Assembly: GCA_910586285.1 (NCBI GenBank)
Contig: CAJUGR010000017.1
Coordinates: forward strand, 1-21,033
DNA from: an uncultured Erysipelotrichaceae bacterium
GTDB taxonomy: Bacteria; Bacillota_I; Bacilli_A; Erysipelotrichales; Erysipelotrichaceae
Reading direction: 5' to 3'
DNA length: 21,033 nt
Positions 1 to 7,431 of this stretch are shown piece by piece. Within the stretch, counting starts at the first letter, position 1; the number at the start of each line of letters is the position of its first letter. The notes beneath the pieces were generated by a model. That model did not search any database. It was not told the origin of the DNA and worked only from the letters and a program-made list of their open reading frames with translations. A program made the translations under genes and the position numbers.

Positions 1-1
1 G

Positions 2-403
2 GATATTACCGAGACCGGCCGCAGTATCATTGCGGTGTTTGGTTCAGCGGGAAAACGCGATACAAAAAAACGCCGCGTTTTCGGTGAAATTGCCAGCAAA
101 TATTGTGATTTGATTATTTTGACTGAAGATGATCCACGCGATGAAAGTGCCAAAGAGATCGCCAATGAAATCAAAAGCGGCATTGTCAATACCAAAAATA
201 TTTATATTGAAAATCGTTATGATGCGATCCGCCAGGCGATTGAATCCGCCAATGTTCATGATACGGTGTTGATTTTAGGCAAAGGCGATGAGGTATTTAT
301 ATATCGTGAAGAGGGACGCGAGCCATGGCTCGGTGATCATGTTGCCGCACGTCATTGTATTCGCAAATACTATTTGGGAATCGAAGATGAAGAAGAGGGA
401 TAG
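2..403 (+). CDS. murE: MurE-type UDP-MurNAc-tripeptide synthetase, C-terminal part (5' end outside window)
   Basis: The reading frame is already open at base 2, so the gene begins before the window; about 133 C-terminal residues are visible. MurE adds the third amino acid (diaminopimelate or lysine) to UDP-MurNAc-Ala-Glu in the cytoplasm during peptidoglycan synthesis. The visible part is the C-terminal Mur-ligase domain: a strand ending VFGSAGKRD, the KRRVFGEIASKYCD helix, then LTEDDPRDE, which sits where MurE enzymes carry the DNPR-type motif that contacts the incoming amino acid. Here the Asn is Asp while the Arg is kept. Later GKGDE and DHVAARH match the usual MurE ending. I cannot tell from this motif whether the substrate is DAP or lysine. 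No hairpin follows the TAG stop before the rpsU promoter. Confidence 0.85.
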   Translation, partial: DITETGRSIIAVFGSAGKRDTKKRRVFGEIASKYCDLIILTEDDPRDESAKEIANEIKSGIVNTKNIYIENRYDAIRQAIESANVHDTVLILGKGDEVFIYREEGREPWLGDHVAARHCIRKYYLGIEDEEEG

Positions 404-470
404 AATTTGTCGAAACATGGGATATCACTTTAAAAAAGGCAAATTTTACATAAAACATCATGGTTTGCGG

Positions 471-499
471 TTGCAATTTCCCTTGGTTTTATATATAAT
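471..499 (+). promoter_or_regulatory. Sigma-A type promoter of rpsU
   Basis: TTGCAA at 471-476 and a perfect TATAAT at 494-499 are separated by 17 bases. Transcription would start near 506, leaving a leader of about 25 bases with GGGAGG just before the rpsU start. This makes rpsU independent of murE. Confidence 0.8.
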
Positions 500-531
500 G
501 TTAATGCAATCTTCAGAAGGGAGGTTATGTA

Positions 532-711
532 ATGCCGAAAGTAGTCTTAAAAGAGAACGAAGTTCTTGATGATGCACTGCGCCGTTTCAAACGTCAAGTA
601 TCACGGAACGGAACCCTTGCTGAAGCTCGCAAAAGAGAGTTTTATGTAAAACCGGGCGTACGCCGCAAATTGAAGTCCGAAGCGGCTCGTAAAGCACGCC
701 GTGGGAAATAG
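532..711 (+). CDS. rpsU: 30S ribosomal protein S21
   Basis: This 59-residue, strongly basic protein begins MPKVVLKENE and continues LDDALRRFKRQVSRNGTL, followed by EARKREFYVKPGVRRKLKSE and a basic tail, AARKARRGK. That is the S21 family pattern at its usual length of 57-70 residues. S21 binds the 30S platform near the anti-Shine-Dalgarno end of 16S rRNA and helps initiation. The ATG follows a GGGAGG Shine-Dalgarno at about 9 bases. The gene is a self-contained unit, with a consensus promoter upstream and a rho-independent terminator 7 bases after the stop. In B. subtilis rpsU also sits upstream of the yqf genes found next here. Confidence 0.95.
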   Translation: MPKVVLKENEVLDDALRRFKRQVSRNGTLAEARKREFYVKPGVRRKLKSEAARKARRGK

Positions 712-718
712 GAGAAAT

Positions 719-747
719 GAAGCTATGTGATTTAGCTTCTTTTTTTA
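719..747 (+). terminator. Rho-independent terminator after rpsU
   Basis: A perfect 7-bp stem, GAAGCTA (719-725) with TAGCTTC (733-739), has a 7-base loop and is followed by eight T residues. Confidence 0.92.
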
Positions 748-842
748 TTCTCTTATGTAAAAATAGGCAATCTGGTGAGTCAACAAAAAAAGCATTGTGA
801 TCGTGCTTCATAAAAGCAGTATCTCTCGCCGTCTTGCTTCCT

Positions 843-871
843 GCATAAATTTTGTCGATGGGGCGTATGAT
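843..871 (+). promoter_or_regulatory. Possible sporulation (sigma-E-like) promoter for yqfC
   Basis: GCATAAA (843-849), a 14-base spacer and CGTATGAT (864-871) partly match the sigma-E pattern (an ATA-containing -35 about 14 bases from a CATACAnT-like -10). The predicted start lies immediately before the yqfC Shine-Dalgarno. No good sigma-A promoter is visible between the rpsU terminator and yqfC. In B. subtilis yqfC and yqfD are in the sigma-E regulon. The match is partial, so this is tentative. Confidence 0.3.
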
Positions 872-893
872 GAGTTATAGAGGTGATGGGTGC

Positions 894-1091
894 GTGATTA
901 CCATTGTTAAAAATCAGATGATGATCGAACAGTATCAAGAAGTGTTGCGTGTCACTTCAGATGCGATAACCTTGCGTTTAAAGGATCGGATGTTGAGCAT
1001 TGAAGGCGAGGACTTAAAAGTGTCGGCACTGACCAAAGATGAAATATTAATTGAGGGACAATGGAAGGGACTGCAATTTCATGAAGCGTAA
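894..1091 (+). CDS. yqfC: YqfC family sporulation-associated protein (GTG start)
   Basis: This is a 65-residue protein of the YqfC/YabP-like family, small beta-rich proteins needed for normal spore formation in relatives; the molecular role is unknown. The core EVLRVTSDAITLRLKDRMLS followed by IEGEDLKVSALTKDEILIEG matches the family. The frame is open from a TTG at 852, but I choose GTG at 894. It follows AGAGGTGA (879-886) at 7 bases, and family members start near this point, whereas the extra 14 residues look non-conserved. The stop overlaps the yqfD start by 11 bases, so the two are almost certainly translationally coupled. The order yqfC-yqfD-phoH is the same as in B. subtilis. Confidence 0.8.
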   Translation: MITIVKNQMMIEQYQEVLRVTSDAITLRLKDRMLSIEGEDLKVSALTKDEILIEGQWKGLQFHEA

Positions 1092-2013
1092 GGAATTACG
1101 CGTCGGCATGGATTTGTGGGAGGTCAACCTACAATTTCAACAGCTGGTGCGCTTGGTACGTACACAAAACTGGCGGATATATGAAATTCATAACGGTAAG
1201 CACGGTCTGCGCTTTTACGCACCGCTAACCCAACGCAAGCAAATTGCCAATACGCTGGAGCATGCTCATCACATCAAGACAACCGGAATGCTCGGTTTTT
1301 TGATTCGTCAAATGCGCCGGCCCAGTCGTGTACTCTGTGTGTTATGTGCCATAGCCGTATGGTGGATATTGTCCCATACAATTTTTGCGGTGGTCTTAAG
1401 CGGCGATCAGGAAGAAAGCAAGGTATTGATTTCACAAACATTGCAGGATATGGGATATGAACCGCCTTTCTTCGATCATGATATGCAACAAATGAAAGCC
1501 GAAATCAAAAAGCGCTTGGAAAATGAAATTGCCTGGATGGAGGTTTATCAAGAGGGAAGCCGTTATCATATTCAATTCACCACCAAGGAATTTGCTGATA
1601 TTGAGACCTTGGGACATGATCAGCTGATTGCCCAAAAGGATGGCGTTATTGAACATTTTGAATTACAGCACGGCAATAAACTGGTGGCAATCAACGATTT
1701 TGTCCATGCGGGCGATGTATTGGTCAATGATGTTTTAAGTGACAGCAGTCAAACAGATCAGGAATTATATGTCAAAGGGAAGGTATATGCTTATACGTGG
1801 AAAGAGGTTCATGTGGAAATGGAGGCCGGTAAACTGCCACAGGCGTTTGCCTTTTATCAGCTGCTGTTTGAAGCACGGCGTCACGCCAGTGAGGGATTGC
1901 ATGATCCGGAGCGCATTGCGAAAGAAAATATTTTGCAATTTCACGATAATGCGGGTACAATAAGTATGGATCTTCACTATACATTGATTGAAGATATTAC
2001 CACCCCGAAATAA
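1081..2013 (+). CDS. yqfD: YqfD family sporulation-associated membrane protein
   Basis: This is a 310-residue protein matching YqfD, a sporulation protein of unknown biochemical role. After about 80 residues of cytoplasmic domain there is one membrane segment (about 83-106, rich in V, L, W and I). The extracytoplasmic domain that follows carries the family pattern of a strand-helix module (SQTLQDMGYEPPFF, then ENEIAWMEVYQEGSRYHIQF). The protein is shorter than the roughly 400-residue B. subtilis homologue, mainly at the C-terminus. An upstream in-frame start at 1051 lies deep inside yqfC; ATG 1081 has GGAAGGGA about 10 bases before it and overlaps the yqfC stop, so I prefer it. phoH follows after 11 bases, consistent with one operon. 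Confidence 0.82.
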   Translation: MKRKELRVGMDLWEVNLQFQQLVRLVRTQNWRIYEIHNGKHGLRFYAPLTQRKQIANTLEHAHHIKTTGMLGFLIRQMRRPSRVLCVLCAIAVWWILSHTIFAVVLSGDQEESKVLISQTLQDMGYEPPFFDHDMQQMKAEIKKRLENEIAWMEVYQEGSRYHIQFTTKEFADIETLGHDQLIAQKDGVIEHFELQHGNKLVAINDFVHAGDVLVNDVLSDSSQTDQELYVKGKVYAYTWKEVHVEMEAGKLPQAFAFYQLLFEARRHASEGLHDPERIAKENILQFHDNAGTISMDLHYTLIEDITTPK

Positions 2014-2024
2014 AGGAGTTTATT

Positions 2025-2990
2025 ATGAGTGAAAATTATCGTGTACCGCTTCAGGACTATACAATGGATGAGGTTGCTCAGCTTTGCGGACCCAATGATC
2101 GTCATCTGGATATTTTACGGGAATGTTTTGACTGTAAAATCGTGCTGCGGGATATGCAGCTGTTGATTTTAAGTGATGATACAAATACGCAAAAGAAAAT
2201 TGCCGATTGTGTCAATGCGTTATTAGATATGATTACGCATCCGATCACCATTGGGGAGTCGGATGTGATTTATGCCGCAAAACTGACACAGCGCTCACAA
2301 CTGGATCAGTTAGCGCTAACCTATCAAAAACCGATTGGAAAGACAGTGGACGGCAAGATCATTTTTCCTAAGACGATCGGGCAGCGCTATCTTTATCGTT
2401 GTATGGCTAACAGCGATATCGTGTTTGCCAGTGGGGTAGCGGGAACCGGTAAAACGTACTTGGCTGTGGTATATGCGGCAAGCCTGTTGAAAAAGGGTGC
2501 GATCAACAAAATTATTTTAACGCGTCCAGCGGTCGAAGCAGGAGAGTCGCTGGGCTTTTTGCCGGGTGATCTCAAAGAAAAGGTTGATCCTTATTTACGT
2601 CCGCTTTATGATGCACTTTACGATATGTTCGGTCGGGAACAAGTGGAAAAAATGTTAGAAAAAGAGATTATCGAGATTGCACCGTTGGCTTATATGCGCG
2701 GACGGACGTTGAATCATGCTTTTATTATTTTGGATGAAGCACAGAATACCACCAAGGCACAGATGAAAATGTTTTTGACCCGAATGGGCTTCCACTCCAA
2801 AATCGTCATCACCGGCGATGTAACCCAAATCGATTTGATTAAGAAAAGCGACAGTGGCTTACGGGATGCGAAGCGATTGTTAACGGGCATTGAGGGCATT
2901 TCCTTTGTGGAATTAAGCAGCCTAGATGTGGTGCGTCATCCGTTGGTACAGAAAATTATTGAACGCTATGAGGAAAGAGCAAATGAATAA
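2025..2990 (+). CDS. phoH: PhoH family P-loop ATPase
   Basis: This 321-residue cytoplasmic protein is of the PhoH/YbeZ type. The N-terminal 100 residues form a small KH-like domain, followed by the PhoH ATPase domain: Walker A GVAGTGKT (137-144), TRPAVEAGESLGFLPGD (166-182), Walker B ILDEAQ (235-240), and TGDVTQID (263-270). PhoH proteins of this type bind RNA and are linked to ribosome and rRNA maturation together with the YbeY endonuclease. AAAGGAG lies 8 bases before the ATG. In most relatives yqfF and ybeY come next; here there is only about 100 bases and then ruvA, so the usual partner must be encoded elsewhere. No clear terminator follows the stop. Confidence 0.93.
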   Translation: MSENYRVPLQDYTMDEVAQLCGPNDRHLDILRECFDCKIVLRDMQLLILSDDTNTQKKIADCVNALLDMITHPITIGESDVIYAAKLTQRSQLDQLALTYQKPIGKTVDGKIIFPKTIGQRYLYRCMANSDIVFASGVAGTGKTYLAVVYAASLLKKGAINKIILTRPAVEAGESLGFLPGDLKEKVDPYLRPLYDALYDMFGREQVEKMLEKEIIEIAPLAYMRGRTLNHAFIILDEAQNTTKAQMKMFLTRMGFHSKIVITGDVTQIDLIKKSDSGLRDAKRLLTGIEGISFVELSSLDVVRHPLVQKIIERYEERANE

Positions 2991-3020
2991 GGCCATTTAT
3001 AAAAATGGGTTTGAGGAAAA

Positions 3021-3050
3021 TTGCGGTTTGTGATGAGATCATGATATAAT
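3021..3050 (+). promoter_or_regulatory. Promoter of ruvAB (extended -10)
   Basis: TATAAT at 3045-3050 is preceded by TGA, giving a TGnTATAAT extended -10. A weaker -35, TTGCGG, lies at 3021-3026 with an 18-base spacer. The leader to the ruvA ATG is about 34 bases. No LexA-type operator was obvious by eye. Confidence 0.7.
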
Positions 3051-3090
3051 AGGACTCAGCACAAAAATAAAGAATTATGGCGGTGATAGA

Positions 3091-3672
3091 ATGATAGCAT
3101 TTGTGAGCGGGTTGGTACATAGTACAGGGAATGATTATGTAATTATTGATCATGAGGGAATCGGATATCGCATTTTCATGGCGAATCCGATGAAACTCAA
3201 ACAAAATGAACCGGTTACGTTATATACGTATATGCATGTGCGTGAGGATGCCATCATGCTGTATGGATTTATGACGATGGAGGAACATGATTTGTTTTTG
3301 CGCTTGATTTCGGTAAAAGGAGTCGGCCCGCGTAGTGCGATGGGGATGTTGGCAACGGCCAGTGCTAAAGAAATGATTGCGGCGATCGAAAACAATGATG
3401 TGAAATTCATGAAAAGTCTGCCCGGTATCGGGGCTAAGACGGCGTCGCAAATCGTGTTGGATTTGAAAGGCAAGCTGGTGGAAGCGGAGACAATCTGCGA
3501 AGTTCTGGAGGATCAAACGATTCAAGAGGCTATGGACGCATTGCGCTCTTTGGGCTATAAACCGGCAGAATTACAGGGGATTGCCAAAGAATTGGCACTG
3601 TTGGAAAAATGTGATGTTCAAGGATACATTCGCCATGCTTTGGGGATTATGGCAAAACGAAAAGGGGTGTAA
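3091..3672 (+). CDS. ruvA: Holliday junction branch migration protein RuvA
   Basis: RuvA tetramers clamp the four-way DNA junction and load the RuvB motors during recombinational repair. The 193 residues show the OB-fold N-terminal domain (MIAFVSGLV to about 62), two helix-hairpin-helix DNA-contact motifs (SVKGVGPRSAMGML at 74-87 and SLPGIGAKTASQIV at 109-122), and the C-terminal three-helix domain that contacts RuvB (about 145-193). The length is normal for the family. A GGCGGTGA Shine-Dalgarno precedes the ATG. ruvB follows after 3 bases. RuvC is absent here, as expected for Bacillota, which use RecU as resolvase. Confidence 0.95.
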   Translation: MIAFVSGLVHSTGNDYVIIDHEGIGYRIFMANPMKLKQNEPVTLYTYMHVREDAIMLYGFMTMEEHDLFLRLISVKGVGPRSAMGMLATASAKEMIAAIENNDVKFMKSLPGIGAKTASQIVLDLKGKLVEAETICEVLEDQTIQEAMDALRSLGYKPAELQGIAKELALLEKCDVQGYIRHALGIMAKRKGV

Positions 3673-3675
3673 GGG

Positions 3676-4698
3676 ATGGAAGAGCGAATGATGGATGCGC
3701 AGGCAACCATGTCGGATGATGATGCCAGCCTGCGGCCGCAGTCACTGCGTGAATATATCGGTCAAAAGGAACTGAAAGAAAATTTATCGGTTTTTATCGC
3801 TGCGGCTAAACAGCGTCATGAAGCATTGGATCATGTATTGTTGTATGGTCCTCCGGGATTGGGAAAAACTACCCTTTCTTACATATTAGCCAATGAAATG
3901 GAAGGTCAAATCAAAACGGCAAGCGGTCCATCGATTGAAAAAAGCGGGGATTTAGCGGCCATCTTATCCACTTTAAATGCCGGAGATATTTTGTTTATTG
4001 ATGAGATTCATCGTTTGCCTAAGCAGGTGGAGGAAATCTTGTATCCGGCCATGGAGGATTATTGTCTGGATATCGTTGTCGGGAAAGATGCCTCGGTACG
4101 CTCAATTCGCTTGGATCTGCCGCCGTTTACCTTAGTTGGTGCGACAACCAGAGCCGGTGATTTAAGCGCTCCGCTGCGCGATCGTTTCGGAATCATTTCA
4201 CAGTTGGAATTTTATGCGCTAGATGACCTATGCAAAATTGTAGCACGTACCGCGAAGGTCATGAATACCGAAATCGCCAAAGATGCCGTTTCGGAAATCG
4301 CCTTGCGTTCCCGCGGCACCCCGCGAATCGCCAACCGGCTGTTTCGCAGAGTACGCGATTATGCCCAGGTCATGAACGATGGTATCATCTCTCGCGATAT
4401 TGCGGATATGGCACTGAATAAATTAAAGGTAGATGCACTGGGCTTGGATCATGTCGATCACAAATACTTGCGCGGTATTATTGATCGCTTCAAAGGAGGA
4501 CCGGTCGGCTTGGAAGCACTGGCCAGCAGTATCGGGGAAGAAGCGATGACACTGGAGGATGTGTATGAGCCTTATTTGCTTCAGATCGGTTTTATCAACC
4601 GCACCCCCCGCGGCCGTATTGCTACCGAGAAGGCTTATCAACATCTCGGTTATACGTACCAAAACAATTTATTTACGAGTATTGCTTCAGAGGATTAG
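3676..4698 (+). CDS. ruvB: Holliday junction branch migration ATPase RuvB
   Basis: RuvB is the AAA+ hexameric motor that pumps DNA through the RuvA-bound junction. The 340 residues show Walker A GPPGLGKT (58-65), Walker B ILFIDEIH (105-112), sensor 1 LVGATTRAGDLSAPLRDRFG (153-172) including the arginine of the LRDR segment, sensor 2 GTPRIANR, and a C-terminal winged-helix domain ending near RTPRGRIATEKAYQHLG. The length is typical. AGGGG near 3665 serves as Shine-Dalgarno. The TAG stop overlaps the 3' end of the opposing membrane-protein gene by 4 bases. The queA, tgt and yajC genes that follow ruvB in B. subtilis are missing here. Confidence 0.97.
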   Translation: MEERMMDAQATMSDDDASLRPQSLREYIGQKELKENLSVFIAAAKQRHEALDHVLLYGPPGLGKTTLSYILANEMEGQIKTASGPSIEKSGDLAAILSTLNAGDILFIDEIHRLPKQVEEILYPAMEDYCLDIVVGKDASVRSIRLDLPPFTLVGATTRAGDLSAPLRDRFGIISQLEFYALDDLCKIVARTAKVMNTEIAKDAVSEIALRSRGTPRIANRLFRRVRDYAQVMNDGIISRDIADMALNKLKVDALGLDHVDHKYLRGIIDRFKGGPVGLEALASSIGEEAMTLEDVYEPYLLQIGFINRTPRGRIATEKAYQHLGYTYQNNLFTSIASED

Positions 4699-5048
4699 TC
4701 ATTTCGTTTCACGGTGATGAATAAGCATCCTGACGCATAAGCAATCAGTTTAGAAAGAAATTCAATGATATTGATGAGCGTGTACTGATCCATCAATAAA
4801 AAACCGATTAAGGCCATTACGGCAATGAGAACGAAAGCGTGTAACAGCGCTTTTTTCTTTATGCCTATACCCAAAAGTACTCCGGCAGCCAGAAAACTTA
4901 GAATCGAAAAGATCCAATTTAATATATGAAACATCGACTGTGAGATCCAATGAAAATAGTATAATGCGGCGAAAATAAGCGAAAATAATATCATACAGGC
5001 ACATAAGGCCGCCATGGATTTCCCCACGGCATACAGTTTATCTTTCAT
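4695..5048 (-). CDS. Small four-helix membrane protein, YrzE/TIGR04086-like
   Basis: This is a 117-residue, very hydrophobic protein with four predicted membrane segments (about 11-33, 39-62, 66-85 and 93-112) and little else. Length, topology and position suggest the YrzE (TIGR04086) family of unknown function, which lies between ruvB and yrbG in B. subtilis; the assignment leans on synteny. An in-frame GTG exists at 5057, but it is part of the Shine-Dalgarno GAGGTGA (plus bases 5054-5060); ATG at 5048 has correct 5-base spacing. The stop overlaps the ruvB stop tail to tail. It is divergent from the DUF421 gene, with only 63 bases between the starts. Confidence 0.6.
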   Translation of the reverse strand: MKDKLYAVGKSMAALCACMILFSLIFAALYYFHWISQSMFHILNWIFSILSFLAAGVLLGIGIKKKALLHAFVLIAVMALIGFLLMDQYTLINIIEFLSKLIAYASGCLFITVKRND

Positions 5049-5111
5049 CAATGTCACCTCGATTCAGTTTATGATGAACGAGGCAATTCTAGTACAAGGA
5101 GGAAATGAAAA

Positions 5112-5777
5112 ATGCAGGAATATTTTACCCTGATTTATAAATGTGTGATTATTTATTTTGTCATCATCATCGCCATGCGTGTGATGGGAAAACGTGAGGT
5201 GGGAGAACTAAGCATCTTTGATATCGTTATTTATTTAGTCATGTCAGAACTGTTGGCCATATCGATCAGTGAAAAAAATGAAAGTATATTTAAGTCGCTT
5301 GTGGCAATCATCACATTGGCGCTCTTACAAATCTTCGTATCGTGGATCTTATTAAAAAGTAAAAAATCCCGTGATATTTTTGACGGGAAAAGTGTTATTC
5401 TCATTCATAACGGTCATATCAATCAGGAAGTGATGCGCAAAGAACGCTATAATATCGATGATCTTATGACCCAGCTTCATGAAAAAAGCATCGGCTCACC
5501 TCAGGAAGTTGAGTTTGCGATCATGGAAAATAATGGTTCTTTAACGGTCTTGGATAAGAAGAATTGCAAGATTAAACACCCTGTTCCGCTGATCAGTGAC
5601 GGTATCGTAAGTGTGGCGTCATTAAAGGATCTGCATTTGGATGAGGTATGGCTTAAAGAAGCCTTATTAAAAGAAGGCATTACCAATCCTAAAGATGTGT
5701 TTTTATGCTTACTGCAAAAGGATGGCTTGTATGTGATCAAAAAAGAAATTCCCTCTACGGATCGTATCAGTCGCTAA
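5112..5777 (+). CDS. yrbG: DUF421 (YetF/YrbG family) membrane protein
   Basis: This is a 221-residue member of the DUF421/YetF family, whose biochemical role is not established. Three membrane segments (about 8-23, 36-53 and 60-80) surround the signature RVMGKREVGELSIFDIVI (23-40). The cytoplasmic domain follows, with the paired elements KSVILIHNGHINQEVMRKER and DDLMTQLHEKSIGSPQEVEF typical of the family. The ATG has AAGGAGG at 9 bases. In B. subtilis yrbG lies between yrzE and spoVB, exactly as here, but there the genes are in one direction whereas here this gene is flipped relative to both neighbours. Its stop overlaps the SpoVB-like gene by 11 bases tail to tail. Confidence 0.85.
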   Translation: MQEYFTLIYKCVIIYFVIIIAMRVMGKREVGELSIFDIVIYLVMSELLAISISEKNESIFKSLVAIITLALLQIFVSWILLKSKKSRDIFDGKSVILIHNGHINQEVMRKERYNIDDLMTQLHEKSIGSPQEVEFAIMENNGSLTVLDKKNCKIKHPVPLISDGIVSVASLKDLHLDEVWLKEALLKEGITNPKDVFLCLLQKDGLYVIKKEIPSTDRISR

Positions 5778-7074
5778 CGGTTCGATTTCGCAGTGCCATC
5801 CAAACATTAACGGCATGTAACAAAGTTGTTATCATCATGCCGACAGTGAGGCCGATTGCCAAGGAATTTTCATGCAAAATCGGGGTCAATAAGGCAACGC
5901 ATAACAGGCGGCTGATTGAACCCAAAAACGTATCAACAACAGTTCTTCGAGAGCGTGATAAAGCATGAAGAAGGCTGGCCAAGGGCGGTTGGAGTGCATA
6001 AAAGGCAAACGGCCAGGCAAGCGTTTTTAATAACGGAGCGCTCCGCTGAGTATGATAGAACAGCTCCATGAGGAAAGAGCTGAAGCGATAACAGATCAAA
6101 GAACAGAGAAAGCCAATCAAAAAACATACCGTAATGATCACAGTGAACAGACGAGCTGCCGTTTTATGATTGTTGCGCGTATAATGATACGTAAAGGATG
6201 GCAGCAGAAAATTACTGAGGGTGATTGTAATAAAAGAAGGCATCGTTAAAATAGGTAATACATAACCGTTTAACTGTCCATAGGCATTGACCATACCGGC
6301 TGCCCCGATGCCGCTTAATCCCATCACCATGAGAATCGGTTCTAAAAAATAAGTCAATGAACCGATCAAGCGACTGCCGGTCATCGGTATGGAAACCGAT
6401 AATACTTCATCAAAAGAGGATTTATGCAGATCCGCAAACAAGTCTGTGAGCGCCAATCCATGATGAAACTTACGCCGCAGTGAAAACAACATAAACAGGG
6501 AACTGCCGATCTCTCCGATCGTAACCGAAAGCATCGCAATGCGCGAGGCGCCTACGACATCCATTGAAGGATTCAGCGTAAATACGACAGCCAGATAAAT
6601 GATGCGCGTTCCTTCTTCAAATAATTGACAAGCGGTGGCGGACAAATGACGCTGAATACCAAACAGATATCCCTTTAACAATCCCGATACGGTAACCATC
6701 GGTATCAACGGTAAGATTGCATACAATACCGGTTCCATCATATCTTGTTTTAAAATATGATGGGCAAGCAAAGGGATCAATAACAAAAACATAAAACTGA
6801 TAATGATATTGTTGATCACGGAAATAATGACACAGCTTTTTAACGGTTCGCGAGAGCGATCCTTTTGGGCGATGACTTTACTTAATGCTCCGGGTATGCC
6901 CATTTGTGCTAAGGTGATGATGAAAACCATCGTTGGACATGCCAAGGAATAGAGGTTCATCGCATCGGCAGAAAGCGAGCGGGCCAACAGTATTCTTACC
7001 AGAAAAGATAGGATTTTGGCGATTACCGATACGAGTATCAAATAAAATGTCGATTTTATAATTGTTTTTTTCAT
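5767..7074 (-). CDS. SpoVB-like polysaccharide/lipid flippase (MVF/MOP superfamily)
   Basis: This is a 435-residue protein with about 12 hydrophobic segments and the MATE/MVF-type pattern: an N-terminal KSTFYLILVSVIAKILSFLV followed by RILLARSLSADAMNLYSLA, then AQMGIPGALSKVIA, LKGYLFGIQRHLSATACQLFE and later GLSGIGAAGMVNAYGQLNGY. Relatives include SpoVB, needed for spore cortex synthesis, and lipid-linked sugar flippases; position between yrbG and comN supports the SpoVB lineage. It is shorter than B. subtilis SpoVB (about 518). The frame is open from 7170, but ATG 7074 has GGAG 6 bases upstream and starts at the conserved membrane helix. The upstream 32 residues would overlap comN and are unlikely to be translated. 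Confidence 0.8.
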   Translation of the reverse strand: MKKTIIKSTFYLILVSVIAKILSFLVRILLARSLSADAMNLYSLACPTMVFIITLAQMGIPGALSKVIAQKDRSREPLKSCVIISVINNIIISFMFLLLIPLLAHHILKQDMMEPVLYAILPLIPMVTVSGLLKGYLFGIQRHLSATACQLFEEGTRIIYLAVVFTLNPSMDVVGASRIAMLSVTIGEIGSSLFMLFSLRRKFHHGLALTDLFADLHKSSFDEVLSVSIPMTGSRLIGSLTYFLEPILMVMGLSGIGAAGMVNAYGQLNGYVLPILTMPSFITITLSNFLLPSFTYHYTRNNHKTAARLFTVIITVCFLIGFLCSLICYRFSSFLMELFYHTQRSAPLLKTLAWPFAFYALQPPLASLLHALSRSRRTVVDTFLGSISRLLCVALLTPILHENSLAIGLTVGMMITTLLHAVNVWMALRNRTVSD

Positions 7075-7081
7075 GTTAATC

Positions 7082-7110
7082 TCCACATTTCGTTCATTTT
7101 GTTCTATAAT
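7082..7110 (+). promoter_or_regulatory. Probable promoter of comN-secDF
   Basis: TATAAT at 7105-7110 is preceded by a 17-base spacer and TCCACA (7082-7087, 4 of 6 consensus bases). It lies in the 63-base gap between the divergent SpoVB-like and comN starts, and the -35 overlaps the flippase Shine-Dalgarno. The -10 area, CTATAATATATG, also reads as an AT-rich -10-like element on the other strand, so the two genes may share a control region. Confidence 0.5.
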
Positions 7111-7137
7111 ATATGTTATGGCACAGAGGAGGATTTT

Positions 7138-7431
7138 ATGAGCGAACCGTTTTTGATCCGTGACAAACATATCAAATTGGCGATTGCTTTAAAAACCAAT
7201 CAGTTGAAACGTGAGGAATTATCATCGCTGACGTTTGAACACGTAGAAAATGCTTTAATCGGTTTAAAGTGGTCAAAGCATCATCCCGGTACCATTCATG
7301 AAGCGATTAATGATATCTTTATGCTCAGTGCCAATGAAGTGGTTCAATATTTATCCTCACAGGCGGTAATTGTCGGATCACAGATGAAAATAAATGAATT
7401 TAACGATTTGATTGGAGGAAAAAAGGAATGA
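7138..7431 (+). CDS. comN: ComN-like post-transcriptional regulator
   Basis: This is a 97-residue soluble protein matching the post-transcriptional regulator family of B. subtilis ComN (formerly YrzD, 98 residues), which promotes accumulation of comE mRNA there. Visible landmarks are LKREELSSLTFEHVENALIG, LKWSKHHPGTIHEAINDIF and ANEVVQYLSSQAVIVGSQM. Position directly before secDF and beside spoVB matches B. subtilis and is the strongest support. I choose ATG 7138 over the upstream in-frame start because AGAGGAGG (7125-7132) lies 5 bases before it. The stop overlaps the secDF start (ATGA), so translation is coupled. Whether competence exists in this organism cannot be told from here. Confidence 0.75.
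   Translation: MSEPFLIRDKHIKLAIALKTNQLKREELSSLTFEHVENALIGLKWSKHHPGTIHEAINDIFMLSANEVVQYLSSQAVIVGSQMKINEFNDLIGGKKE

Noticed and set aside
783..809. AAGCA/TGCTT hairpin with a T run on the minus strand
   Set aside because: Only 5 bp of stem and no minus-strand gene upstream of it to terminate.
5705..5968. 87-codon plus-strand frame after the DUF421 gene
   Set aside because: It is antisense to the conserved C-terminal part of the SpoVB-like flippase and has no start signals.
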